A stretch of DNA of 64,000 nt, taken from positions 1-64,000 of the forward strand of contig JAUZOE010000012.1 of assembly GCA_030706605.1 (NCBI GenBank). Reading direction: 5' to 3'. This DNA is from Bacteroidota bacterium (GTDB lineage: Bacteria; Bacteroidota; Bacteroidia; Chitinophagales; Chitinophagaceae). The notes beneath the pieces are model-generated. The model searched no databases. It saw only the letters and a list, made by a program, of their open reading frames with translations, and had not been told where the DNA came from. Of the stretch, positions 45,638 to 53,657 are shown piece after piece; the first letter of the stretch is position 1; each line of letters opens with the position of its first letter. The position numbers and the translations under genes were made by a program.

Positions 45638-45952
45638 TTACCTGATTTTATTTTGTAAGCTCATCCATCCGCCACCATTATGAACTTCATTAAACCCTCG
45701 CGATTTTAAAATACTTTTTGCCGAGGCACTACGCATTCCGGAAGCACAACAAACTACAATGCATTTATCCTTTTTTATTTTAGATAAATTATTTTGCAAA
45801 TTATCTAATGGAATATTTATTGAGCCTTTTATATGCCCGCTCTGGAATTCACCTTTTGTTCTTACATCTATAATAATTGCGCCCTGTCCTATTAATTCAT
45901 TAAAGTTTACTTTAGGTCCGATGCCGAATAAATTTTTTAAAGCCTGTATCAT
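45638..45952 (-). CDS. Single-domain rhodanese-like sulfurtransferase
   Basis: From the Met at 45952 the protein has 104 residues: a short N-terminal helix (IQALKNLFGIGPKVNFNELI) and one rhodanese domain with GAIIIDVRTKGEFQSGHIKG and the active-site loop CCASGMRSASA, in which the second Cys is the persulfide-carrying residue. The C-terminal FNEVHNGGGWMSL is typical. The longer start at 45982 would overlap the upstream rhodanese gene. It is the second of two tandem rhodaneses in the operon. Confidence 0.9.
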   Translation of the reverse strand: MIQALKNLFGIGPKVNFNELIGQGAIIIDVRTKGEFQSGHIKGSINIPLDNLQNNLSKIKKDKCIVVCCASGMRSASAKSILKSRGFNEVHNGGGWMSLQNKIR

Positions 45953-45966
45953 TTGTTTCTTATTTT

Positions 45967-46224
45967 TTATGCGGTTTGACAATTACAATTTACTTCTATC
46001 CAGCTACCACCATTATCACACTCAACACCTTTGCTTTTGAGAAACTGGGTGGCTTGCCCGCTGCGGTTGCCACTAGCGCAACAAATAATAATGGGTTGCA
46101 GCATTTGTTTAATTTCATTGAGCCGTTGTGGAATTTCCTGTAAAGGAATATTGATACTTCCCGCTACATTTCCTCCTATAAATTCACCAGGAGTTCTTAC
46201 GTCTAAAATTGTTCTTTGGTTCAT
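45967..46224 (-). CDS. Minimal rhodanese-like protein
   Basis: At 85 residues this is among the shortest rhodanese domains: it starts NQRTILDVRTPGEFIGGNVA and has the active-site loop CCASGNRSGQATQFLKSKG, ending GGSWIEVNCNCQTA. The first N-terminal helices of the usual fold are missing. It starts four bases before the stop codon of the DUF6132 gene (ATGA overlap). Like the next gene, it probably passes persulfide sulfur delivered by the CstB-like enzyme. The two C-terminal cysteines (NCNC) are an unusual addition. Confidence 0.88.
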   Translation of the reverse strand: MNQRTILDVRTPGEFIGGNVAGSINIPLQEIPQRLNEIKQMLQPIIICCASGNRSGQATQFLKSKGVECDNGGSWIEVNCNCQTA

Positions 46225-46445
46225 TGATCTGAATTTTTATTTTTTTCAATATTGTTTTTTTCTTTTTTAAAAAGGCTGAATAATAATCCTCCCATCATAG
46301 CTCCATATAAAGTACTGTTTATTGGCTTTGAAGTAATGGGGCAGGTACCACTTGAACATCCTACAAAATGATAATAGAAATAGCCTCCAATGGCGCCAGC
46401 CAGCACTCCTATTAAGGCAAGTTTATTTTTGTTGAAAAAGTTCAT
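46221..46445 (-). CDS. DUF6132 family small membrane protein
   Basis: A 74-residue membrane protein with two helices (LALIGVLAGAIGGYFYYHFV and STLYGAMMGGLLFSLFKKE) separated by a conserved loop GCSSGTCPITSKPIN with two cysteines. The family is found in sulfur and thioredoxin neighbourhoods in Bacteroidota; no function is known. Its ATG overlaps the stop of the CstB-like gene and its stop overlaps the next ATG, so the three genes are translationally coupled. Confidence 0.85.
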   Translation of the reverse strand: MNFFNKNKLALIGVLAGAIGGYFYYHFVGCSSGTCPITSKPINSTLYGAMMGGLLFSLFKKEKNNIEKNKNSDQ

Positions 46446-47797
46446 GGTTGAAAAGTTTTTACATCCTCGCTTAAGTCATATACCTGCGTAGTGCCGTTAA
46501 GTTTGGATTTGATAATACTGCTACCTGCAGCGCTTCTGTAGCCACCTTCGCAATGCACCACGATTGGTTTTCCCAAAGGAATTTCATTAATCCGTTCCCT
46601 TAATTCATATAATGGTATATGTATTGCGTTGGCAAATAATTTTTTTGATTTTACTTCTGTATGATTACGAATGTCAATGACCGTAAAAGCATCTTCATTC
46701 TTTCTTAATTTTTCGACATCAAATATTTCCATTTCTGCATTTCCGAAATCAGCTACAAAAGCCAAAACAATTTGTTTTTCATAACCAATTTTTGCAATCC
46801 GTCCTATCAATTCGTTTAATTCCATTTCATTCTCCGCGATCAAATAAAATGGTTCTCCGGGATTTACAATGCTTCCCAACCAAGTTTCAAAACTGTTGTC
46901 GTTCATCAGGTTGATGGCGTTTTTTAGATGCGATTTTTTAAATTGCTGCTGAGGACGGCTATCAATAGCAATGATTGAAGGATCAAGGGAATTGGTATCC
47001 TCTTCTTTAGTAACACGCACTCCCTTTTTTACCTTTGCAATACTTTCTGCATAATTAGATGCTCCTTTTTTATTAACACCCACTTCGAAAGGAAAATATT
47101 TTGGAATAAAAGGTTGATCTGCCAATAGTTCTTTTACAAAATCATCCTCACTCATCTGCTGCAAACTCCAGTTACTTAATTTCTCTGCACGGATGGAGCT
47201 GGTACTTTGTTTGCTCAACCCTTTGCCACACAGACTACCTGCTCCGTGCGCAGGATATACCAATGTGTCATCAGCTAAAACCATTAATTTATTGCGTAAT
47301 GAATGATACATCTGTTTTGCCAATTCTGCCCTGGCGGCTGTAATGGCCCCTGCCTCTTCCCTTAAATCGGGCCTTCCACAATCACCAATGAAAAGGGTAT
47401 CACCGGTAAACACTGCATGCTCTTTCCCATTTTCATCAATTGCAACAATACTAATGCTATCAGGTGAATGTCCGGGAGTATCCAATGCTTTTAAGGTAAT
47501 GCTACCTAAAACAATTGCGTCATCATCGTCAAAAGTTTCGTGAATATATTCAGCACCCAATAACTTACTTACATAAATAGTTGCCCCTGTTGTGTTGTGA
47601 ATTTCCAGGTGGCTACTCACAAAATCAGCATGAGGATGCGTTTCAATTACAGTAGTAATTTTTGCATTGTGTTCTTTAGCAAAATCATAATAAGGCTGAG
47701 GATTTCTTGCAGGATCTATAACCGCGACCTCTCCCTTGCTTATGATCGCATAAGAATAGTGTGCTAAATTTTTATCTTCAAACTGTTTGATTTCCAT
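46442..47797 (-). CDS. CstB-like persulfide dioxygenase-sulfurtransferase
   Basis: The 451-residue protein joins an ETHE1-type metallo-beta-lactamase domain with two rhodanese domains, the layout of Staphylococcus CstB (444 residues). The mononuclear-iron ligands are visible: His54 in ETHPHADFVSSH, His110 in LDTPGHSPDS and Asp133 in VFTGDTLFIGDCGRPDL, with His54-His110 spacing as in ETHE1. Cys190 lies in YPAHGAGSLCGKG, where CstB has its second redox Cys. The middle rhodanese (from about 265) lacks a catalytic Cys; the last one has HCEGGYRS with Cys416. The enzyme should oxidise low-molecular-weight persulfides to sulfite and thiosulfate. It heads the minus-strand operon and is preceded by a TGTAAC-type regulatory site. 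Confidence 0.9.
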   Translation of the reverse strand: MEIKQFEDKNLAHYSYAIISKGEVAVIDPARNPQPYYDFAKEHNAKITTVIETHPHADFVSSHLEIHNTTGATIYVSKLLGAEYIHETFDDDDAIVLGSITLKALDTPGHSPDSISIVAIDENGKEHAVFTGDTLFIGDCGRPDLREEAGAITAARAELAKQMYHSLRNKLMVLADDTLVYPAHGAGSLCGKGLSKQSTSSIRAEKLSNWSLQQMSEDDFVKELLADQPFIPKYFPFEVGVNKKGASNYAESIAKVKKGVRVTKEEDTNSLDPSIIAIDSRPQQQFKKSHLKNAINLMNDNSFETWLGSIVNPGEPFYLIAENEMELNELIGRIAKIGYEKQIVLAFVADFGNAEMEIFDVEKLRKNEDAFTVIDIRNHTEVKSKKLFANAIHIPLYELRERINEIPLGKPIVVHCEGGYRSAAGSSIIKSKLNGTTQVYDLSEDVKTFQP

Positions 47798-47850
47798 AAC
47801 TCATTTATTATTTTAAAGCACAAAAATACTATGAGGAAAAAAGTTGTCCA

Positions 47851-47864
47851 GCTACTTTTGTTAC
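47851..47864. promoter_or_regulatory. Candidate Crp-type site upstream of the CstB-like gene
   Basis: GCTACTTTTGTTAC is one mismatch away from the palindrome GTAACN4GTTAC. Read toward the gene it gives TGTAACAAAAGTAGCTG, sharing 12 of 17 positions with the site at 48835 upstream of the DUF302 gene. It lies 54 bases before the start codon. The nearby Crp/Fnr-family regulator is the candidate binder. Confidence 0.5.
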
Positions 47865-47880
47865 AGTGCTGAAACTATAT

Positions 47881-48255
47881 TTAATGTTTATCAAAAAACA
47901 GCATTTTTGCCGCAATAACAATCAACATGATTGCAAATAATTTCTTTAATAAATCCTGTGGTATATGTGTGGCGAACTTTGCACCAAAGTAACCACCTAC
48001 AAAAAAGAATATGGACATAATTAATGCGGCTTTAATTTCCACATACCCATCCTGGTAATATTGATAGGCTGCCAATGCTCCCACTGGTAACACCATCATC
48101 ATTAATGCGGTTCCCTGCGCGGTTTGCTGGGAATACCCTAAAAACATTACCAAAGCCGGTATCATAATGATAGCACCCCCAAGCCCGAGCAAACCACCCA
48201 ATAAACCAGCCGCCAAACCGATAAGTGCAATTATAATAAAGTGATGTATTTCCAT
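47881..48255 (-). CDS. Half-size TauE/SafE family exporter
   Basis: The 124-residue protein has about four membrane helices and the TauE/SafE repeat signature GLAAGLLGGLLGLGGAIIMI, then FLGYSQQTAQGTALMMMVLP and FFFVGGYFGAKFATHIPQDL. Normal TauE/SafE proteins are about 250 residues and contain two such repeats; this one has only one and ends in LLKKLFAIMLIVIAAKMLFF. It should therefore act as a homodimer. In the cst-type sulfide-detoxification loci of other bacteria a TauE protein exports sulfite or related anions, which fits the CstB-like enzyme encoded next. Confidence 0.88.
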   Translation of the reverse strand: MEIHHFIIIALIGLAAGLLGGLLGLGGAIIMIPALVMFLGYSQQTAQGTALMMMVLPVGALAAYQYYQDGYVEIKAALIMSIFFFVGGYFGAKFATHIPQDLLKKLFAIMLIVIAAKMLFFDKH

Positions 48256-48383
48256 TTTATGATTTTTATTTTGATTGGGTTACAGAAATATAAAATTGCA
48301 GTTGAGGCTTTGATAAGAAACTGTATTCTATACCGGCAGTTATCCTCAATTAATTTCTTTGTATGTTTTAAAGGACAATAAGG

Positions 48384-48770
48384 TTAGAGATTATTGATAA
48401 CTTTATTTAGCTTTTCCCTTACCTGGGTAGCTAAGATGCCTAGTGAATTTTTATTTACCGACATCATAGAGGCAACCGGATCTACAGCGCTTACTTCTAC
48501 TTTACCATCAGCGTGTTCCTGCACAATTATATTGCAGGGAAGCATTGTGCCAATTTTATCTTCGGACTGTAATGCCTCGTAGGCAAAAGTGGGATTACAA
48601 GCTCCAAGGATGGTGTATTTCTCTAAATCAACATTGAGTTTCTTTTTTAGAGTTTCTTTTATATCAATTTGGGTAAGTACGCCAAACCCCTCTTTTTTTA
48701 GCTCTTCAGTAACTTTATTGATCGCCGTTTCAAAACCGTAATCAACTTTTTTAGAAATATAATAGCTCAT
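48384..48770 (-). CDS. DUF302 domain protein
   Basis: From the Met at 48770 the protein has 128 residues: SYYISKKVDYGFETAINKVT, EELKKEGFGVLTQIDIKETL, YTILGACNPTFAYEALQSED and MLPCNIIVQEHADGKVEVSA are the conserved blocks of the DUF302 fold, with the two cysteines in GACNP and LPCNI. DUF302 proteins are widespread beside sulfur and metal genes in Bacteroidota and may bind small ligands; the biochemical role is unknown. A Crp-type site lies 65 bases upstream. Confidence 0.88.
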   Translation of the reverse strand: MSYYISKKVDYGFETAINKVTEELKKEGFGVLTQIDIKETLKKKLNVDLEKYTILGACNPTFAYEALQSEDKIGTMLPCNIIVQEHADGKVEVSAVDPVASMMSVNKNSLGILATQVREKLNKVINNL

Positions 48771-48834
48771 TTTATTTGTTTTTTGCTTTATCAATTGTTT
48801 CAAACAAAATTCAAACTATTATAATTACTGCACA

Positions 48835-48848
48835 GTCACTAAAGTTAC
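48835..48848. promoter_or_regulatory. Candidate Crp-type site upstream of the DUF302 gene
   Basis: GTCACTAAAGTTAC is one mismatch from GTAACN4GTTAC. Read toward the DUF302 gene it is TGTAACTTTAGTGACTG. It overlaps the end of the Crp/Fnr gene (stop at 48845). A lone TGTAAC half-site also lies at 48279-48284 before the TauE gene. Confidence 0.5.
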
Positions 48849-49468
48849 ACAAGGGTTATTTTATTCCGGCCCAACCTTACCAGGCCATTATCTTCCATTT
48901 GTTTTAGCAGGCGGGAAACAACTACCCTCGCAGTTCCTAATTCATTAGCCAGCTGCTCATGTGTCACATATAGTGTATGGCTATTTGTAAGTTCAGATTT
49001 CTTCTTTATGAAATTCAGAAGCCTTTCATCCATTTTTTTAAAGGCAACTGCATTTACTACTTCCAGCAACTCTTCAAAGCGTTTGTGATATAAACGGAAA
49101 ATATAATCAAGCCATTCAGGAAATTCTTTAATAAGAGAACTCACTTTATCTATAGGAATAAATAAAATCTCTGTTTCTTCTTCAGCAATCGCCTTTACTT
49201 TGCTGGTATCGTGATGCATCCCCCCAAGGAAAGACATGATGCAACTCTCTCCTGCTTTAATATAATACAGCAAAATTTCCCGACCTTCTTCATCTGTTCG
49301 CAATACTCTTATACTTCCACGGATTACTATAGGAATAGCCCTGATATAAGCATTCTCATTTAATATAGGATCTCCTTCGGCAAAGGTTTTAACATTGCCA
49401 TACTGTACTAATTTTTCTTTTACTTCGGGAGAGGTATTGAACTCAACTATATTGTCTAATTGTTCCAT
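48845..49468 (-). CDS. Crp/Fnr family transcriptional regulator of the sulfur locus
   Basis: The 207-residue regulator has an N-terminal cyclic-nucleotide-like domain (IPIVIRGSIRVLRTDEEGRE, YIKAGESCIMSFLGGMHHD) and a C-terminal Crp-type helix-turn-helix (THEQLANELGTARVVVSRLL). There is one Cys in ESCIMSF, which is conserved in many Bacteroidota members of this group and could sense sulfane sulfur or redox state. It is the first gene of the minus-strand run toward the DUF302, TauE and CstB-like genes. The similar TGTAAC sites upstream of those genes make it the likely regulator, though this is inference. Confidence 0.9.
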   Translation of the reverse strand: MEQLDNIVEFNTSPEVKEKLVQYGNVKTFAEGDPILNENAYIRAIPIVIRGSIRVLRTDEEGREILLYYIKAGESCIMSFLGGMHHDTSKVKAIAEEETEILFIPIDKVSSLIKEFPEWLDYIFRLYHKRFEELLEVVNAVAFKKMDERLLNFIKKKSELTNSHTLYVTHEQLANELGTARVVVSRLLKQMEDNGLVRLGRNKITLV

Positions 49469-49651
49469 CTGGTTTTAAGCTTTATTTTTGTAAAATATCA
49501 TCCATATTTATACCACATTTTCATTATACAGTATACGCACTGAAAGTAAGAATATTCATTCCCAAACAATTTACACCATCCGAGCTGATTTCTATTTTTA
49601 CATCTGCAATTTCCGAGGTAAAAAAATTCTTTTAAAGAAAGATGAAAATAT

Positions 49652-50419
49652 TCAGGTCAGCATTTTTATTAACTGATCTTTTTGCTTCAAAGCAGTATTA
49701 TATCCGATCTCAAAAATTTTATCTGCATGTTTTACGTCAAACATACCAAAAGAATCTAAAGCCGGCTCAAAGAAAAGGTCACAGTGTTTTGCCCTGGAGT
49801 AAACTGAATTGGCAATAGACATATGAAAACATCTTTCTGTTATAGCCAATTTTGACAATTTCATTGTGGAACCAGGCTTCACCTCAATTTTATTTACATG
49901 CATTCCAATAATGGTATCGCAAAGACCGGTTAACGGTTCAACCGGTAAGTTATTAAGCAAGCCGCCATCTACCATCAACCTGTTTTCATGTATCACTGGA
50001 CTAAATAATACAGGAACAGATGCAGATGCAATTATCCATTTTATCAATTCTCCAGAAGAAAAGGAAATTAATTTATTATCAGTAAAATCAGTTACACTAA
50101 TAAAGAAGGAAATTTGTAAAGATTCAAACGAATCCTCAACAATCTGTTCCGTTAATAGTTTCTTAATAGGTTCCATAGAAAACAATCCTTCCTTCCTCCA
50201 TAATAAATTAGAAAAAGAAAAAAAAGAATTCTTTTTTGAGAGTTCAAGAATTTCATCAGGTTTTTTGCCTGATGCATACAATGCACCCAATATAGCGCCT
50301 ATACTTACGGCCGAAATAGCAAACGGTTTTATATTTAATTCATCCAGCACTTTTAATAATCCGAGATGAGCAAAACCCCTTGTGCCTCCTCCACTTAATA
50401 CTAAACCGACTTTTTTCAT
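49652..50419 (-). CDS. Patatin-like phospholipase
   Basis: The 255-residue protein has the RssA-type patatin layout: oxyanion-hole motif GGGTRGFAHLG at 10-20, nucleophile Ser39 in ISAVSIGAILGALYASG, and catalytic Asp151 in MVDGGLLNNLP. The nucleophile elbow is AVSIG rather than GxSxG, i.e. the first Gly is Ala37, which is uncommon but tolerated in some patatins. There is no signal peptide. The active site suggests a cytoplasmic or membrane-associated lipid acyl hydrolase. The gene stands alone, between the Crp regulator and the P-type ATPase. Confidence 0.88.
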   Translation of the reverse strand: MKKVGLVLSGGGTRGFAHLGLLKVLDELNIKPFAISAVSIGAILGALYASGKKPDEILELSKKNSFFSFSNLLWRKEGLFSMEPIKKLLTEQIVEDSFESLQISFFISVTDFTDNKLISFSSGELIKWIIASASVPVLFSPVIHENRLMVDGGLLNNLPVEPLTGLCDTIIGMHVNKIEVKPGSTMKLSKLAITERCFHMSIANSVYSRAKHCDLFFEPALDSFGMFDVKHADKIFEIGYNTALKQKDQLIKMLT

Positions 50420-50507
50420 TTTTCAAATAGTAACTGAAATTAAATTTAGGTCAATATTTTCATTTATAATTTAAGCCTCTGGCTTTCACAGAATCTATTA
50501 CTGAAAT

Positions 50508-53012
50508 TTATAAATATTCTTTTGTTCTGCGTTTATAGTATTTATAAGATTCTACCCAAATAACGGATATAAAACCAACAACCATTGAAATCAACAATTG
50601 ACTGATATTGGGTTGCTGAAATTTAAAAAAATGAATTAATCCTGGTACATATAGCATTAAAGCAAGAAGTAAAATAGTAACTATTACAATTCCAATTAAA
50701 AAATTATTCTTATACCGCAGTGTGGTAAGTATTGAATAATAAAATGAACGGTTAATCAATGAAAGAAAAATATTAGCCATAAGTAAAGTGGCAAAAACCA
50801 TAGTCCTGGTGAGTTCCTCATTATAACCTTTTGACACTGCGTATTGATAAATACTCAATGTACCAGCGGTGATCATTATCCCTTGCCAAATACTGATGTT
50901 CAACTCTTTCCAGGAAAGAAATGTATTGGAAAAGGGACGCGGCTTTTGCTGCATCAGGTTGGCTTCCATTGGTTCATTTTCATAAATAATAGAACAGGTA
51001 GGTCCCATAATCAGCTCCAGGAAAATAACATGTACCGGAGTGAAAATTGCCGGATAAATCCATCCTAAAACCAATGGAATAAACACAGTAAGGATTATAG
51101 GAATATGAATGGAAATAATATATTGGATGGCTTTCTTAAGATTACTATAAATTCTTCTCCCCATGGCTATGGCAATTACCATTTTTTCAAGGTCATCATC
51201 ATCCAATATCAACGAAGAGGCACTTTTGGCCATATCCGAGCCCTTCTTACCCATTGCTATCCCAATGTGTGCCGCCTTTAAGGCTGGACCGTCATTTACG
51301 CCATCACCAGTCATGGCTACTATTTGTTGTTGTTGTTTTAAAGCATTTATAATTTTCAATTTTGCTTCGGGAAACATTCGAGTAAAAATATTGATCTGCA
51401 TAACCTGTAACTCCAGATTCTTTTCAGAAATATTAATTAATTCCTGTCCATCCAAAGCTTTATCAGCACATTTGAAACCAATTTGTCTAGCGATAGTTTC
51501 TGTGGTTGCTTTATTATCCCCGGTAACAATTTTTATATTGATACCCGCATCATAAAATTGATTAAACACGCTTGTAATATTCTTTTTTGGTGGATCGTAA
51601 AATGATACCAATCCAATAAATTGAAAATCAAAATCATCCTGTTCTTTAGGAAAATTATTTCCTTCATAATTAGCAGAAGCAACTCCTAAAACTCTGTATC
51701 CCTCTAACGCCAGCGAGGTTATTTGTTGATCAATTTTTTTCTTTTCTTCCTCATTTAAACCACAACAGTAAAAAAACCTTTCAGGGGCGCCCTTTGCAGC
51801 AATGATCCTTTTACCATATTTACTTTCAAAAATATGAGTCATCATGGGTGGCTTCCCTCCCAACGGATATTCATGAATCATTTTATAATCAGAACGAACA
51901 TCAGTATCAGTTATTTTCTTATACGCATCATGTAATGCTACTTCCATAGGATCAAATGGCAAAGGCTCACTTGCCCACATTGCAATATTTATTAATTCTT
52001 CAACGGCTTCTCTTCCTTCACTAGCATTATTAAATAATTGCCCGGTTTTATGAACATATAATTTAGAAAGTTCCATTTTGTTTTCAGTGATAGTTCCCGT
52101 TTTGTCAACACAAATAACTGTCGCACTGCCTAAGGTTTCTACTGTTTTGGTTTGCTTTACTATAATCCCCAACTTCATTAACCGCCAGGCGCCCAATGCC
52201 ATAAATGTGGTAAAGGCAACGGGTATTTCTTCCGGCAAAACAGACATTGCCAATGTAAGCGCTTTCAATAAACTGTTGACAAAGTTTTTCGATTCAAAAA
52301 AATTAAACGCCCATACAATTAAAAAAACGATAAAGCCAATAATGGCCATTTTCTTTACAAAATTTCTTATCTGTAGCTGAAGTGGAGTTTTTTCTTCTTC
52401 AATATTTTTTAATGATGCACCTATTTTGCCAAGTTCCGTTGCTTCTCCCACTTTTTCTACCTTGGCTATAGCCATACCACTGCTTACTAAAGTGCCACTG
52501 AAAATTTTATTGTCTTCGTTTATCAACTTTGTTACAGGAAAAGATTCCCCGGTAAGGATAGATTCGTTTACTGTAAAATCATTTGAATAAATGATGGCAG
52601 CATCTGCCGTAATTAAACTTCCCTCTTCTACAATGATGAAATCATTTACGACTACATCTGTACTGTTGATTTCAACAATATTTCCATTTCTTACTACTTT
52701 GGTATGAGGTTGTGAAAGCGCTTTTAAAGCCGCCAAAGCATTCCTGCTTCGGGAATCCTGATACAATGAAATGGCCGAAACCAAAACAATTGCAGACAAC
52801 ATGAATATAGCTTCCCCTATACTGCCAGAAATAATATAAAGAATTCCCGCTGCCAATAATAAAATCAACATTGGCTCTTTTAGTGTATCAATTAATGCCG
52901 ATAGGAAACCGCTTTTTGTTTGATGCTTCAATTCATTGTTGCCATATTCCTTCCTGGAGATAATTACTTCTTCATCAGTTAGACCTTTTATATTAATAGG
53001 AAGTTCTGCCAT
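50508..53012 (-). CDS. Cation-transporting P-type ATPase (P2-like)
   Basis: The 834-residue pump has all P-type landmarks: TGES at 155-158 in the actuator domain, PEEIP at 260-264 in the transport helix, phospho-acceptor Asp303 in DKTGTITEN, KGAPERF in the nucleotide-binding domain and TGDGVNDGPALKAAHIG in the hinge. An N-terminal cation_ATPase_N segment (GLTDEEVIISRKEYGNNEL) and about ten helices place it with Ca2+/Na+-type pumps. The PEEIP in place of PEGLP in the transport helix is found in a bacterial subgroup whose cation is not settled. The gene is divergent from a cytochrome c gene. Confidence 0.92.
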   Translation of the reverse strand: MAELPINIKGLTDEEVIISRKEYGNNELKHQTKSGFLSALIDTLKEPMLILLLAAGILYIISGSIGEAIFMLSAIVLVSAISLYQDSRSRNALAALKALSQPHTKVVRNGNIVEINSTDVVVNDFIIVEEGSLITADAAIIYSNDFTVNESILTGESFPVTKLINEDNKIFSGTLVSSGMAIAKVEKVGEATELGKIGASLKNIEEEKTPLQLQIRNFVKKMAIIGFIVFLIVWAFNFFESKNFVNSLLKALTLAMSVLPEEIPVAFTTFMALGAWRLMKLGIIVKQTKTVETLGSATVICVDKTGTITENKMELSKLYVHKTGQLFNNASEGREAVEELINIAMWASEPLPFDPMEVALHDAYKKITDTDVRSDYKMIHEYPLGGKPPMMTHIFESKYGKRIIAAKGAPERFFYCCGLNEEEKKKIDQQITSLALEGYRVLGVASANYEGNNFPKEQDDFDFQFIGLVSFYDPPKKNITSVFNQFYDAGINIKIVTGDNKATTETIARQIGFKCADKALDGQELINISEKNLELQVMQINIFTRMFPEAKLKIINALKQQQQIVAMTGDGVNDGPALKAAHIGIAMGKKGSDMAKSASSLILDDDDLEKMVIAIAMGRRIYSNLKKAIQYIISIHIPIILTVFIPLVLGWIYPAIFTPVHVIFLELIMGPTCSIIYENEPMEANLMQQKPRPFSNTFLSWKELNISIWQGIMITAGTLSIYQYAVSKGYNEELTRTMVFATLLMANIFLSLINRSFYYSILTTLRYKNNFLIGIVIVTILLLALMLYVPGLIHFFKFQQPNISQLLISMVVGFISVIWVESYKYYKRRTKEYL

Positions 53013-53088
53013 AAGAATATATTATAAATCCTTATCAAATATACCTCAAAGCATATTAATGATCAGGAACTGAAATCATACAAAATAA

Positions 53089-53100
53089 TGATTAGCATCA
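53089..53100. promoter_or_regulatory. Crp/Fnr-type core TGATTAGCATCA
   Basis: TGATN4ATCA with half-sites TGAT and ATCA lies in the space between the divergent ATPase and cytochrome c genes, 78 bases before the cytochrome c ATG. Its core is the same as that of the site near the receiver-CRP regulator (37707). Chance matches are possible. Confidence 0.35.
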
Positions 53101-53177
53101 ATAACTATAATTTTATTGTACCAATTTAATAAGATTTATGGTATTATTGCAGAGTAAAATTTAAATATTTAGCATTT

Positions 53178-53657
53178 ATGAAAAAAATGATTTTGATTGT
53201 TTCTTTAGCTTTATTTTTTACTGCATGCGGGAATTCGGGCAATACTGATAGCAATAATTCCACAGAGCCTGCAACTACTAAAGATTCAGCTGAAAGTGGA
53301 AATTCCTCCTATGACCCTAACTTGGGTGAAGGAAAATTTCATGATGTTCAATTAAGTGATAAACTTGATACCACTATGGCGAATAAAGGTGAAAAGATTG
53401 CTCAGGTAAAATGTATCGCATGCCACAAAATGACAGATGAAAAATTGATAGGACCAGGCTGGGCTGGCGTTACTTCCCGCTTCAAACCTGAATGGATTAT
53501 GAATTTTTTAACCAATACGGATGTTATGGCCAATAAAGATCCCAAAATCCAGGCTTTTATTAATAGCGGGATGATACGTATGCCAAATCCAAACCTGAGC
53601 GATGATGAAGCACGTGATATACTCGAGTTTATGCGAAAAAATGACGGCCTAAAATAG
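53178..53657 (+). CDS. Cytochrome c lipoprotein
   Basis: The 159-residue protein has a lipoprotein signal (KKMILIVSLALFFTAC, Cys at position 17), a Ser/Asn/Thr-rich linker (about 20-50), and one class I cytochrome c domain with the haem motif CIACHKM and a later Met (SGMIRMPNPNLSDDEARDIL) that should be the axial ligand. It is anchored in the periplasm and carries electrons, possibly to an oxidase not in this window. A Crp/Fnr-type site is present upstream. Confidence 0.92.
   Translation: MKKMILIVSLALFFTACGNSGNTDSNNSTEPATTKDSAESGNSSYDPNLGEGKFHDVQLSDKLDTTMANKGEKIAQVKCIACHKMTDEKLIGPGWAGVTSRFKPEWIMNFLTNTDVMANKDPKIQAFINSGMIRMPNPNLSDDEARDILEFMRKNDGLK

Noticed and set aside
46442-47797. Apparent loss of the second metal site in the CstB-like enzyme (HPHADF instead of HxHxDH)
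   Set aside because: ETHE1-type persulfide dioxygenases use only one iron bound by His, His and Asp; those residues (His54, His110, Asp133) are present with the right spacing.
51163-51555. 130-codon open frame antisense to the P-type ATPase gene
   Set aside because: A shadow of the ATPase hinge and phosphorylation regions, whose conserved codons read well on the other strand.
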